NCBI GenBank assembly: GCA_043228905.1
Contig: JBHGNT010000003.1
Span: 21,080,001 to 21,144,000 of the forward strand
Direction of reading: 5' to 3'
Origin: Azolla caroliniana
Taxonomy: Eukaryota; Polypodiophyta
Length of the DNA stretch: 64,000 bases
Shown piece after piece: positions 1 through 12,700 of the stretch. The translations under genes were made by a program, and so were the position numbers. Each line of letters starts with the position of its first letter. The stretch's first letter is position 1. Under the pieces are notes generated by a model. The model searched no databases, was not told the origin of the DNA, and saw only the letters and a program-made list of their open reading frames with translations.

Positions 1-167
1 TGCACCCGTGGTACAATAATCATTGTTGCCCTAAACCCTAAATGAATACAGAGGTATGCTATTTTACCATACTCGAATGGTATAAACATTCGCGAATGCG
101 AATGTACGTATGACACGTATGGTTCATACTATGGTCCACACAGAGAAGAGGGACTGTGAGACACAGC

Positions 168-212
<45 letters not shown>

Positions 213-308
213 GCAGGCACTGCTATTTCTCCTCCTCCTCCTACGGACCTCCTCTTTCTGCTGCTGCTGCTGCTGCCGTGTCTACTTCTTCTTCTCCTTC
301 TTCTGGCC
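1..308 (+). promoter_or_regulatory. 5' flank and leader of the potassium transporter gene
   Basis: This stretch precedes the start codon at 309. It holds a possible TATA box (TATAAA at 81-86), a pure GA microsatellite (about 169-211) and a CTC/TTC-rich pyrimidine tract (about 225-305) typical of plant 5' leaders. The transcription start cannot be fixed from sequence. The part at about 90-130 is rich in CG-containing words like those in the transposon-like element at 19284-20575. No other gene is visible here. Confidence 0.4.
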
Positions 309-3300
309 ATGGATCCTGAGCTTCCAGCTTCTTCTTTCAAGGTAAGAGTCTCCTCTCTCCTCTTCCTCCTCCTGCTCCTTTTGATCGCTCAGTACCAGGA
401 GATTGTTGTTAAACTGCACGGCGAACATCTCGTCTTCTTCCTTCTGTTTCTTCCTCGTCTTGATTCCTATATGCGGAATGGAACGTCTCTTCTGGTTTCT
501 TCTTCTTCTTCTTCTTTCTTGCACAACACAGGAATTGATATACGGAGAAATGTTGTCATCATCATCTTCTTTTCGCACCGTACAGAAGATGGCACGACAC
601 AGGACACGCTTCTTCTTTTCTCCTTCTTTGCAAATCACGAGAAATGTAGGAACATCATCATCTTCGCCTTCTTCTTCTTCTTCTTCTGTTGATTGCACAT
701 TACAAGGAACGTTGCATGCCTAAAATTCTTCCTCTTCCTATGCGCATTCTGGAGGAAATGATGTATGCAGAATCCTTTCCTTCTTCTACAACTTCTTCTC
801 AGGAGTACAGGAATGGTATACGCAGAAATATTGTTAGAAAGCTAAGAATGATAAATCATTGCACAGTCTCTTCTTTTCCACCAGAATTGGTTTACAAAGA
901 ATTGTCTTTTCATAGCCACATTCATAGCAAATCAACACTCATTCTTCTAGTCTTTGCACAGTGCAGCAAACAGTGTTCACAGAAACGTCTTTCGAGTTTT
1001 AGTGATAGCATACCGATAAAAGTAGATCAGGTTTCTAAACATAATAACATCAATTTGGTCTCATGTTGGTTGAATCTTTGCGAAGATAGCCAATTGTAAG
1101 AATAATGTGATCTAGGTTCTTGAGATCTCTACATTACATATGTATTCATGTGTGTGTCCGTGCATACAGATTCCTATAGAAAGAGGAAAGGTTGCTATGT
1201 CTTCACATATGCATGTGTATGCATTCACATTTACACATACATATTCATTTAGAAAGAGGATGGCATACTTCTCATGCTCCACACATTGCTATATGTACGC
1301 ATTGATGCTGTAATTGTTCAAGCATGCAAGTACATGTAGAAAAAGGAGGGTTGTATGTTTTTCTTAGGTTCCAGTTTATACATGCATATACATGTGTATG
1401 AATTCAAAATTATGAGGGCAATTAAATGTGCCAAGTAAATAATTGATATTTGGAAAAAGAACATATGAAAAGAGGAGCATGCTATACTTCTAGATCTTAG
1501 AAACTATTGCATCTAGGTGTAACATATTGGAAAGGTGGAGAAGGAAAAAGAGTGAAGAGAATTGGAATTTTTTGTTGAATATTTTCAAACCTATCTAAAG
1601 ACTGATCCAATGCATCATTTTTCACGCACATGTACACACACATACATGTAGACAAAGGACAATAAGGATGTACTACTAACATCCCAAAGATTGCTACAAA
1701 TACAGATACAGTACATGTTTACTTGTTTACACTATTGTATGTCGGATTAATGGGCACCAGAAAAGCAAGATGTATGGGACGAAGAAGGAACAACTTCTCA
1801 GCAATATGTGAACACAAGGAGGTAAATATAAGGACACATGGAAGTTAGTGTGTGTGCTTATGAGGAGAAGCAGACTGAGGAAGTTCATGCACCAATCAAG
1901 GGATTGAACTGCGCATTAAAGCTAGGCCATGCAAGCTAATGAGTGTCTAGGGTCTGCTCATCATCACTACATCATGAGAAGATTGCAGCTTGGGAACCCT
2001 ATATGAGAAGATCCAATGAAGTGTTAGGAAGACTGAAGACATGTTGTTATATACTGTAACCTTGTGTAGTAATGCAAAGATCATAGTGCTCAGGGAGGAG
2101 CTTTGCATTAAAAGAACAAAAGAAAAGCTGAGCCTCATGAGTGCATGCTGAAACGAGCCCAAATGAGTGTACAAGAGAAAAAGTCTAAATAGGTTGAGTT
2201 AGTCAGTGAAAACTGAATGAAAGCTAGATAGAAAATGACGAAGGGTACTCCAACTTAAAGTTGTTGGTTCTCTGTAGGATTCCATGTAAGGGAACAATTA
2301 GTTTGGTACAAACTCTCAGCTATCTTCCAGAATGGTGTAGGCAAGCTCTGTGATCAACAAACTATGCCATAAATAATGATGCTTGTCATCCTAAAGTTCT
2401 CCACCAAAATCTTGGTTTGGCCCTTCTCTGGTATTCTACGTATAACAAGAGCTCTAAAACTTTTTAGCCTGCTCCCTATCCAATTTTCGGGCTTGAGGAT
2501 TTACATCTGGAACTTACAAGATCCACATGCACATTCTTGTGCTTAGTTGCTTGCGGATACGATGGGTTAGACATTTACTGTTTCAACTCTTCAATTTCTC
2601 AATTCCTAGTAGCCATCTTAATATCTCCTCATTCACAAGGAAGATAGCTTGGGAGATCGTCTTGTTCTCTAGGTTAGCTATTTATTACTTTTGTGTGTGT
2701 GATAGTCGTTATGATTTTCTTCGAGTTGAGCATATTTTAGTTCTCGACGCTCGAATTTGTGTCTGAGTGATTGGCTCAGACGAATGATTTGATTTGGTCC
2801 TCCTGGCATTCTTGGAAGGAAAAGAGCATCCACCCCCTCGCGGCTTGATGTTTTTTCCTATTTTTTAAGTCTTATGGGTTTTATATAGGTTCTTTTACTG
2901 GTTGGATAGCACCTTTTTGTTGGAAATGGAAGCTGAGAAACAGTTCATTGAAGAGAAAAAAAGAGAGGTGTGACCTATGGGTTTCCTTGCTCAATGTTGT
3001 GTCATATTACAATTGTGATCTTGGAAAGAAAGAAATAAAGAAAAATGAAATGCTGATACTGCACAGAAACGAAATTGTAATTCTTTGCAGAAAATGAAAC
3101 CCTAAATAAAAAGCTGAAAGAGGGTACATGTGATCCACATTTTCTCACTATTTCTATTTGGATACTGTCAATCCAATTCTTTATGTTGATATTACACCAA
3201 CTTTCTTTTTCGATTAACATATTTCCTATGAAGATGTCTTGATGACTATGAAAATGAGTTGTTAATAACTTGTTTTGATTCTCATTCTGTATTAACAGTA

Positions 3301-6300
3301 TTAACCATTGACAAAGCTGACAATTTTTTTAAATTTCTTCTTAAGAAACCTTGTTTATTGCTTCATGGTGTTATTCTGCAATGTAAACGTATTTCTCAAA
3401 TCTTTGATGTTATTGTTGGTTGTATGAGATATTCCAGGGCTCTTATGCAAATGGTTATCGAGGTCTTTTACTTCTGGCATATCAGAGCCTTGGCGTAGTA
3501 TATGGTGATCTAAGCATATCTCCTCTATATGTGTTCAAGAGTACATTTGTGAGAAAACTCCACTATCATGAGAACGAACTCGCTGTTTATGGAGTACTCT
3601 CGTTCATATTCTGGACATTGACATTGATTCCTGTCTTGAAGTATGTATTCATTGTGCTGAGTGCTGATGACAATGGTGAAGGTAAGATCCTGTCTAATAA
3701 TTCTTTTAGTGTGAAAGGCCCTGAGATATTAGTCTACCTGTAAATAAATTATGCTTGATTGAAGGAAGTCTTAAAGTTTAAATTCACCTTGATTATTTTT
3801 AATAGCATAATGTAATACAACTACTGCATAGAAATGTATGTCTTAATGCTATTTTCAAGTACATCAAAGTTGAATGGAACATTTAACCCCTAAATCTTGA
3901 TTATCATTAATCATGACCTTTTTCAGCACTCAGTTTAAGGGTTCTAGTTGGAGTTGTTCATTCGAGTTACCTTTGTGGTGGTTTATTAATTTATGGAAGT
4001 TTGGTTGAAGCAGGTGGACCTTTTGCTTTGTATTCATTGCTATGTAGACATGCAAAGGTCAGCTTACTTCCAGCTCAACAGGCAATTGATGCAGAGTTAT
4101 CAACTTATACACGCAAGGAATCAGATCAGAGCCAAAGGGATCCATGTCTTAAATCTTTTCTGGAGAAACATAGGAATGTCCGCACAAGCCTTCTTGTTCT
4201 GGTTCTACTTGGATCAAGCATGGTCATAGGAGATGGGATACTAACACCTGCCATTTCTGGTAAATGCATCTCTCTGCTGCTTTTGTTAATAAAGTGTGAA
4301 TGACAGTAATATAACTGAAACTCAAGAACTGTTTTTGTAGTTCTTTCATCAGTTCAAGGGCTACATGTTGCATTCTCTGGACTTCCATCTTGTAAGTTGT
4401 AAGCCCTTTACGTGATTTAAAGTAAGTGATTGTCATGCTCACTGTGTAATACTGCTGATAGAATTCTATATGTACATTTAATCGTTAGAAAGCTTTACCA
4501 TATATCTGGAGAACATTTAATAGTCAGTGTTATTTGAGAAGGTGTTGTGTAATGTAGGAATTTGTTCAAGCAATTTATGATTTACTGTTAAAAGTGTCGA
4601 AAATTTTGGGAAACAAATAGAACTAGCAATCATATATGAATCCCAAAGAATACTTTTAATCTGTTAAAACATTTTTCTCCAGTGATTATGAGCATTTGGC
4701 TAGATCTCTATTTTCTTCTTTAGCTTCACAAAATATGCATTGTCATGTTTTGTTCGCTATTTCAGATTACATCAGTTTTTTATGTTTCATAAAGTGTGTA
4801 AATCATGTGAAAAATCTGTACTAGTGCTGATAATCTTATTTGGAACGAATTTGCATCATCTATTATAAAACACAGATATTAAATTCACATAAATTTCATT
4901 GCCAAATTGTTGCAGCGTGGACGCTGTTGGAATTTGAATAGATAGATAAGTCAATGATTTATTTATTTTATGAACAGGAGATTTGATGCCTTTCAACACA
5001 CAATATGATATCCAAAATTACATATTTTTAAATATGCTTTTGTTTTATACCCAGTTATATTGACCTATTTATGGGAAATTATCTATAAAATGTACAGCTC
5101 CAGGATTTGAATGTCAATACTATATAGGTTTCTGAATATGAAAAAATTGTAAGATTTTTGCTAGCTCTTGGTGGTGCCATCTAAAGAACTCTTGAATAAC
5201 CCTTATTTTTGTTCTGATATTTATTCATAGTTGTTAAAAAAAAGTGCATTCTACGTTTAGAATACATTTTACAATACTCTGAAGTATATTCTACATGTAT
5301 TCTATGTTTTAGAACTGCCATTTTTCAAATTTTCACATATTTTAAGAATTTGACATATTCTAAGTATTCAATGTATTCAATGTATTTAACATTTCAAAAG
5401 AACTTAAAAAATTTAAAAATGGTTAAAAACATTTTGAAAAAAACCTTTAAAATTTAAGATGTATTTAATGTATTTTACACGTATTCTAAGTATTTAACTT
5501 ATTTTATCTGTATAATACATATTCTTTAAAAAGTTAGAATACTTAGCATACGTATTCTACATGTATTGTATGCTGAGTATTCTACACCAATATATTTATT
5601 GAAGTAGTTTTTTGGAAATCTGATAAACTTTCTTAATGCAGATGTTGTTCTCATTCTGGCCTGTATCATCTTGGTTGGTCTCTTCACTCTGCAATATTTT
5701 GGTACACACAAAGTTGGCTTCCTTTTCGCTCCAATAGTCCTTGTTTGGCTTATTTCCATTGCCGCAGTTGGTGTTTACAACACAATCTATTGGAATCCAA
5801 GCATTCTGTATGCACTATCTCCTTATTACTTGTATCAATTCTTTCAAGTAGCAGGCAGAGAAGGTTGGATTTCACTTGGTGGCATTGTTCTATGTGTCAC
5901 AGGTATTTGAAATGCTACTTACATTGCAATCCTTTTTAGTTTCCTAAGTTACCTTCTTGTAAAATCTGGATTTTCTCTGCAGGTTCTGAGGCCATGTTTG
6001 CAGATCTTGGGCATTTTACAAAATCATCAATACGGGTGTGCAGTTTGCTTTTGTAAATTACATGTTGTGTCAGGAAATTTATAATGGGACATCAGGAGTT
6101 AAGTATTGATTAGGCTCCTGGTTTCTGCAAATGCAGGCTGCATTCCTTTGCATAGTCTATCCTTGTCTTCTTTTGGGCTACATAGGCCATGCGGCATATC
6201 TTTCAGAGAATATATTGGATGTTGAAGGCAGCTTCTATCAGTCCGTTCCAAGTAATTTCTCAAAACTTTCATTAAAACCTTAGATAGATTCCCAATATTT

Positions 6301-7889
6301 TGTTGGCATTTGCTTTATTTTAAGTACTCAGACGAAACAATATATTATCTTTTTTTGGTAAATGTTATGGGGATAAAATTATAGATAAGAAATTCAGAAT
6401 AGTGAAGTCCAGTTTGTGTTTTGATTTCTTTTAAGTAGTCTGGCTGATGGAGTGAATGTTTATTGATTGCAGGTCCAGTGTTTTGGCCCGTGTTTTTGGT
6501 GGGTACATTGGCTTCAATTGTTGGAAGTCAGGCTGTAATAAGTGCAACATTTTCTATAATAAAGCAATGTCATGCACTCAATTGCTTCCCTAGAGTAAAA
6601 GTTGTACACACTTCCAAACAAATAATGGGCCAAATATACATCCCTGAGATTAACTGGATCCTCATGATCCTCTGTCTGGCAGTAACTCTGGGGTTCAGGG
6701 ATACAACAGCTATTGGAAATGCATATGGTACTTGGTCTTTATTTACTAATTGGAAATTGTTACCAGAAGCTCCATTATTGACAATACAAATTTGATATTT
6801 ACAGGTTTTGCTGCGGTTATTGTAATGTTGGTTACGACATGCCTTATGACACTCATTATGATAATTGTGTGGCGAATGAATACAGTCATAGCTTTATGCT
6901 TCTTCCTTTTCTTTGGGCTGATGGAAGGGCTTTACTTCTCTGCGTCGATTATGAAAGTGGCTGAAGGTGGTTGGGTCCCATTAGTGTTGGCCATTCTGTT
7001 CATGCTGATAATGTATATTTGGCACTATGGCACAGAAAGGAAATATGATTTCGATCTCCAGAACAAGGTTAGCATGAAGTGGATAATTAATTTGGGTCCG
7101 AGCTTGGGGATTGTACGTGTTCCTGGAATTGGTCTCATATATACAGAGTTAGCAACTGGGGTACCAGCAATTTTCTCTCATTTTCTAACAAACTTGCCAG
7201 CATTCCACCAAATTCTGGTGTTTGTATGTATAAAATCAGTTCATGTTCCATATGTTCCAGTCGAGGAAAGATACATAGTTGGAAGGATTGGCCCCAGAGA
7301 GTATCGCATGTATAGGTGTATAGTGAGGTATGGGTACAAAGATATCCGGAAAGAAGATTACGATTTTGAGAATCAATTGATCCTACACATAGGTGAGTTC
7401 ATTCAGAGAGAAGTAGATCAGCAGTTGGCCAATGAACAATCCTTCGAGTATACTGGTGGAATGGCTGTGGTGGGTGCACCTGGGCTTACAGGTATGCAAT
7501 TAGTTACTACAGAAGATACTGATGACTCAATGGCCATAACTAATGCTTCAAGCAGCAAGTCAGCTACATTGCAGAGCTTCCAAGCTGTATCAGAAATGGA
7601 ATCGCCACAGTTGAGGAGGAGAAGGGTTAGGTTTGAATTGCCAAAGAGTCCAGATATTTCGCCATCTGTGAGAGATGAAATGATGGAGCTCATTAATGCT
7701 AAGGAAGCTGGGGTTGCGTACATTTTAGGCCACTCTTATGTGAAAGCCAAGACGTCGTCAACGATCTTAAAGAAGTTTGCGATTGATGTCGGCTACTCTT
7801 TCCTCAGAAAGAATTGTCGGGGACCAGCTGTTGCCTTGAGCATTCCTCATATTTGCCTGATCGAAGTGGGTATGATATATCTTGTATGA
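309..7889 (+). CDS. HAK/KUP/KT potassium transporter (cluster II, KUP3/KUP4-like)
   Basis: Membrane K+ uptake carrier, probably K+/H+ coupled. Nine exons: 309-341, 3438-3681, 4014-4259, 4341-4391, 5642-5902, 5983-6035, 6137-6251, 6473-6727, 6805-7889. All introns are GT-AG, phases match, and the sum is 2343 nt, giving 780 aa, the usual length for the family. The family signature [13 protein letters not shown] lies at residues 30-42. It is followed by the hydrophobic segments of the transporter core, the motifs [26 protein letters not shown] and IYIPEINW, and a long cytosolic tail ending in [20 protein letters not shown] and EVGMIYLV. That tail and the [20 protein letters not shown] block resemble Arabidopsis KUP3/KUP4 and rice cluster II HAKs. 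Exon 1 codes only 11 residues and is followed by a 3.1-kb intron. This start is chosen because the ATG joins in phase to exon 2 and matches the very short N-terminus of rice relatives. The exact orthologue is not assigned. Confidence 0.95.
5231..5583. repeat. ATTCTA-rich low-complexity block with terminal hairpin in KUP intron 4
   Basis: Within the intron between exons 4 and 5 of the transporter, words such as TATTCTA, GTATTCTA and AGAATAC recur on both strands. The block ends in an inverted repeat: AGAATACTTAGCATAC (5536-5551) pairs with 5568-5583 at 15 of 16 positions around a 16-nt loop. It may be a decayed MITE. No coding potential is seen. Confidence 0.5.
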
Positions 7890-9779
7890 CATACGATGGT
7901 GGTCCTTATCATCCTATCTCATGTATATGTAGGTTTTCTGCCTGCATTGTCTTTATTGATTTTCCAAATGTTAATTTGTTTTCCTTACACCCTTATCAAT
8001 TTAATGGTGGTCCAATTTATTCCACATTCACAAGAGCTTTTTGATTTTATATGTTTTCCATCAATTACAAGCATCTACAGTTTTGAGAATTGAAAGCGTA
8101 TTCCCGAAACTTCCCGGGCAGTTCGTATATATATAGAAAAACAGCATGAAAGGTTTTACAGAACATATGCGTTTTTTTCTTACATCATAGCTTTTGTTGT
8201 GATTGTTCATTCACTCCATATTATAAAAAACCGTGAGATATTCTGTGAATTCAATCCATATTAAAGATTTTATTTTCGTATGATTTTGGGTAGTCCATGA
8301 GATTAGTGTAGTTGCTCTATAATGGAGTAAGAGACGACAGTACCCTATTAAAACATATTTCATGTAATGCAATGCGTGAATTAAAATACATTCTAAATTA
8401 TAATCATTTTGTTGAACCGACAAATTGGAACAAACCAATCTTTTGGAAAGCAGGTTGGAGATGGGCAACAACAATACAGTATGTATACTGCAAGAATATG
8501 AATTGTTTTTTATGCCAAGCAACTTGAGCAACTACATCTTCCTCTTGGACCTCTATAATATATGCATTTCAAAATTATATATATGAGGCTATCCAGTAAT
8601 GATGTTTTAAGACACTCCTGATATTAATGAGTTCCATAATCAGGGAGTTAGTTCCATGAATCAATTTGTTTTCTTTAATGCCTTGGTGTGTATCATGAAT
8701 AGAATTTACTGATAGAGTTTTCTTGGTGTGTATCAATTAAGAGTTTCAATTTACTACTGTCTTATTAAGAGCATCAATTAATTTCATAATTGTCCTAATG
8801 TACTAACTCCATTATTGGATTGTTCAGAATTGGGATCCTTAAATTGTGTCACTAAATTGTTGTGTTAAGCGTCTCTATTGCTCGTACACATACCAATTTC
8901 AACATTGCTTTACTGCTTGTACATACCATGGAGATGCACATACGTAGATAAAGATGTTGACAAAAAAGCCTTCTTAATTTCAAATAGAAACATCTCCATA
9001 TGCATGTTCACCATGTGCATTGCAAGAAACATCTCCACACTTTTATAACCACAATCAGATGGTTCATTCTTACTAACAGCATGTTATACAACAGCCACAG
9101 ATGTGAGAGGGAAGGTGAGAGACTGAAATCTAAAACTTCTAGGTAAACAATATGTACTAGTTAAACACAAAACTACATAGACCTTGCCTTACTCTTTCAA
9201 TGTACAAAGTTTCTAATAATTATGATAACGATTTATAGGTCTTTTGGGAACCCAGCTTCAGTTCATATCCAGGACTTCATTTTTGACGGAGCATTCCTGA
9301 TTCTACTTTACTCACAAATATGGTAAGATACAAGTTTGAGGCTAACATTTTCATGGTAAACACCTGCCATAGCACATGGTACAAAAGTTCAATACTGAAC
9401 TTGTTTACAAATATTTTACAATGTCATTGCTATTGAGGACACATTTCCATCAGAAAAAACTTTAAGCGATGATCAAACAAACTATTCGGTAATGTATTTA
9501 TAGGGAGAATCAAACAAACTTTTGATGATCCCCACCCTTTTGTGGCATACATTCTGAAGGCCCAAATTCTTATGGGCCACTCACAGCTACAAAATGCTGT
9601 AATCTGGATAAAGAAAATATGGCTCTGAATGAACAAAACTACTCCAATGTTTCTTCCAGTTATCCGCTATGGAAAATCTGGGCCCCCTACATTAGATATA
9701 CCCCAATCTCAAATATACCTTTCAGAATCATGAAAACCCACATCATCATGTTACATTGTCTTACTTTAAGCGATGTTGG
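7890..9779. other. Convergent intergenic region, KUP 3' end to SAD1 3' end
   Basis: AT-rich DNA holding the 3' untranslated regions of the two convergent genes. Short near-duplicates occur around 8635-8790 (TTGGTGTGTATC twice). I see no further gene, RNA or intact mobile element. Confidence 0.6.
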
Positions 9780-12700
9780 TCATTGACCACCACTTTGTTG
9801 CTGCTCATAGATTTGCATGTATGTTTCGGAAAGCGCAACCATTTGAGGTAGAGTCTCTGCTACATGCAAGTCTTGCATTTCATACCTGGTCACAACGAAA
9901 ATTAATCTCATTAGAAACTTCCCAGGTCTTATTGGATGGAGAGTATAAAAGCAACACATGAGAAGATTTTAGATTATAACCAAATCTCTTCAGACTTTCG
10001 TTGCACAAAAACTCTGTAGGAGCCTTCACCAGGCTTGCCATCATGGACTATATTTGCAATAAGATCATACTTGGATCGCAACTTTTCATTTCTTTTGGGT
10101 ACCGGAAGAGGGAGATAATCTTTCAACTCCAAATTCTTCACAGGAAAATTGACTGATATGGACAAAATAACCATCTAATCACTACAGGTTTCCAAGGTGC
10201 GCACTATAATATATATATATATAATTACAGAAAATTTGTACTGAAAAATAGAGCACTGACCTAAGGTTGGATTTTTCTCAACAAAGAAGTTGTTTTTAGT
10301 GAATCTTCTCATGTGCAAAATCATGTATTGAGGTAGTCTCGTGACTCGATAACGCATTCTAGCAAGTTGTGGTCTTACAACTTCTGTTATAGACTCACCA
10401 TCAAACTTCTTCAAAATGTTAAACAATGGGACCTGCAGGAAAAGAACATTTTAGCATGTTCACTGTCTCCACATTCATAGTTAGATTATAGAAATACAAT
10501 TTCAAAACAATCACGAGATACTAGTGACTAAATTATAACCTGGGGGATAATATTTTTCTCCATGACATCCTTGAACAGGGGAGGTGGAGGTAAATCCAGT
10601 CCGAGCATCAAAAATGGCATCCTGTTGATCTCCCTATTCATATTGCCAGAAATTCCTTCTCCATTTTGAAATTCTTTTATAACCTCTAGTTCACCCTGCA
10701 AAACAGTCGGAACAAATTGCATTAAAACAACTTTCCATGTTACCACTCTGAATGCAGCCAAAGATGTGCTTTACATGATTGTATATCACAAATCATCTTA
10801 AACCCTATAAGTGCATTATCAACGAACTTTTATGGTGGAGATAAAATGCTCCTAACCCTGAAACACTGTAGTAGACAGTGTTACCATGAACCACCAGCTT
10901 GCAAATGATCAGACATTTCCTGAAAGCATCATCTTAATTCAGAGATGAACTCCTCTTAAATTTTGTTTTGGCTCAGAAATTTAGTAAACAAAGAACCATT
11001 GAGCCTTGATGAGACATATAATTATAGTGTGGCACATACTGCAGGAATTACCAAAAAACAAATGCATCAAGATTTTTTCTCTTATTGCAAATTGCATAGC
11101 ATCTAAGTTGCAGGAAATGGATTTCCTATTCATGGAAACAGATCCTGTGTTCCCAGCATAGGCAGCCATTTCAGGCACACTGAAAATAGCTTAAAATGTT
11201 AAAAATTCATAGCAAACTGTTCAAAGTTTCTTAAACAGATGTCCACATCAATGGGGCACAACCTTTCCCAATAGCACAACTCATACAAAAACATTCACAA
11301 GACATATAGAGAGAGCCTATTTATTCTCAAAGGCCTATGCTACTGGACTTCGTTCGTGGAGATAAAAGATTTCTAACCCTTGAAACACTGTGGTAGTCTG
11401 TCTCATCCTGATCCAACATCTTGCAAATGATCAGGAATTTCCTAAATGATTCATCTTAATTTAGAGATAAAAGAACCCCAAGCTGAGACACATACTTAAT
11501 TATGGTGTGACATACTCAGCAAATATCTATGAAAATAGGGCATGCCACATTTTCCCTGTTACTACAAGATGCATAGCATCTAAGTTGCATGAAACAGATC
11601 CTCTATTAATGGAAAAACTTTATGCATTTCCCAGCAGGGCCAGAAGTTTCAGGCACCCTGAAATATTAAGTTTTCAGAACAAACTGTTCAAAGTTTCTTA
11701 ATCAAATATCCACAGTAATGCCACACATCATACATCAACATTCATGAGATATATATAGAACCTATTTATTCTTAAGGGCCACACAACATTAGAGGATGTT
11801 AATCTAGCCTATGGTCACTTTTGACTTCGACTTGTAATTGAGCTGATTTGGAGTTGCAATATTAACTAATACTACCTTGCTTACTGTGTTGATAATGTTC
11901 TTAGTTTGAAACTAGCATTTAAATTTGTGTACCCATACATTGATTAGAGAAATACGTGCTAACATTTGAGAAAATCGGGGTTGGGAAATTCCAATACTCA
12001 CTTGAAAACACTTGTAAATAACACTGCTGTTTGGTTTTTTGGTTCCTCCAAGGTCAGTATGCAAAGTATTAAGGAGCCATGATATAAATTCCACTGGATC
12101 TGATTGTGCTCCAATTCTGAAGCGCTTCTTACTTGCAACCATCACTGCCTGTAGAAACTCATGTGGACTAACCTGGATACACAAACTAAGATCTCAATTT
12201 GAGGAATTGATGAATCATGATTAATATTTATATTCATTGGCCTTTTTAAAATTATGTGCGGTACTTTTTTTTTGTTTTCAAGGATGAAGGGTCCATAACC
12301 CTTTGAAGATTATAATCCAACTTCAAAAATTTTACAAGCTTGCAAACTCCTAGTATCTTCAATCAAATGCTACATGCTCTAATAAAATGGCTCACTAGTA
12401 ATCAAAACTCTATCCTATATTTTATAAGAGAGATCATCAAACCTATCCTAACCAGTACATAATAACATCACATGACATAATGAAGTTCCCATCAAGAATC
12501 TCAACTTCCTCACAATAACAGGAAGATTTAATAGCATTAAACCAAGAAATAAAAATGCACCACTGCAGACTCTGCCAAATTCTTCTTACATAAGAACAGA
12601 CGGTTTTCTCTAGATTGAACAGGAATGATATAGTATACCTGTCCTTTGAAATTTCTTGGATGCCATATCTTCTTCGTCAACTCTCCAAACCGATGAACAA

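Noticed and set aside
282-723. Overlapping frames rich in Ser, Phe and Leu or in Glu and Arg
   Set aside because: They come from TTC/CTT repeats around the KUP first exon and the start of intron 1. Only the 11-codon exon 309-341 is supported.
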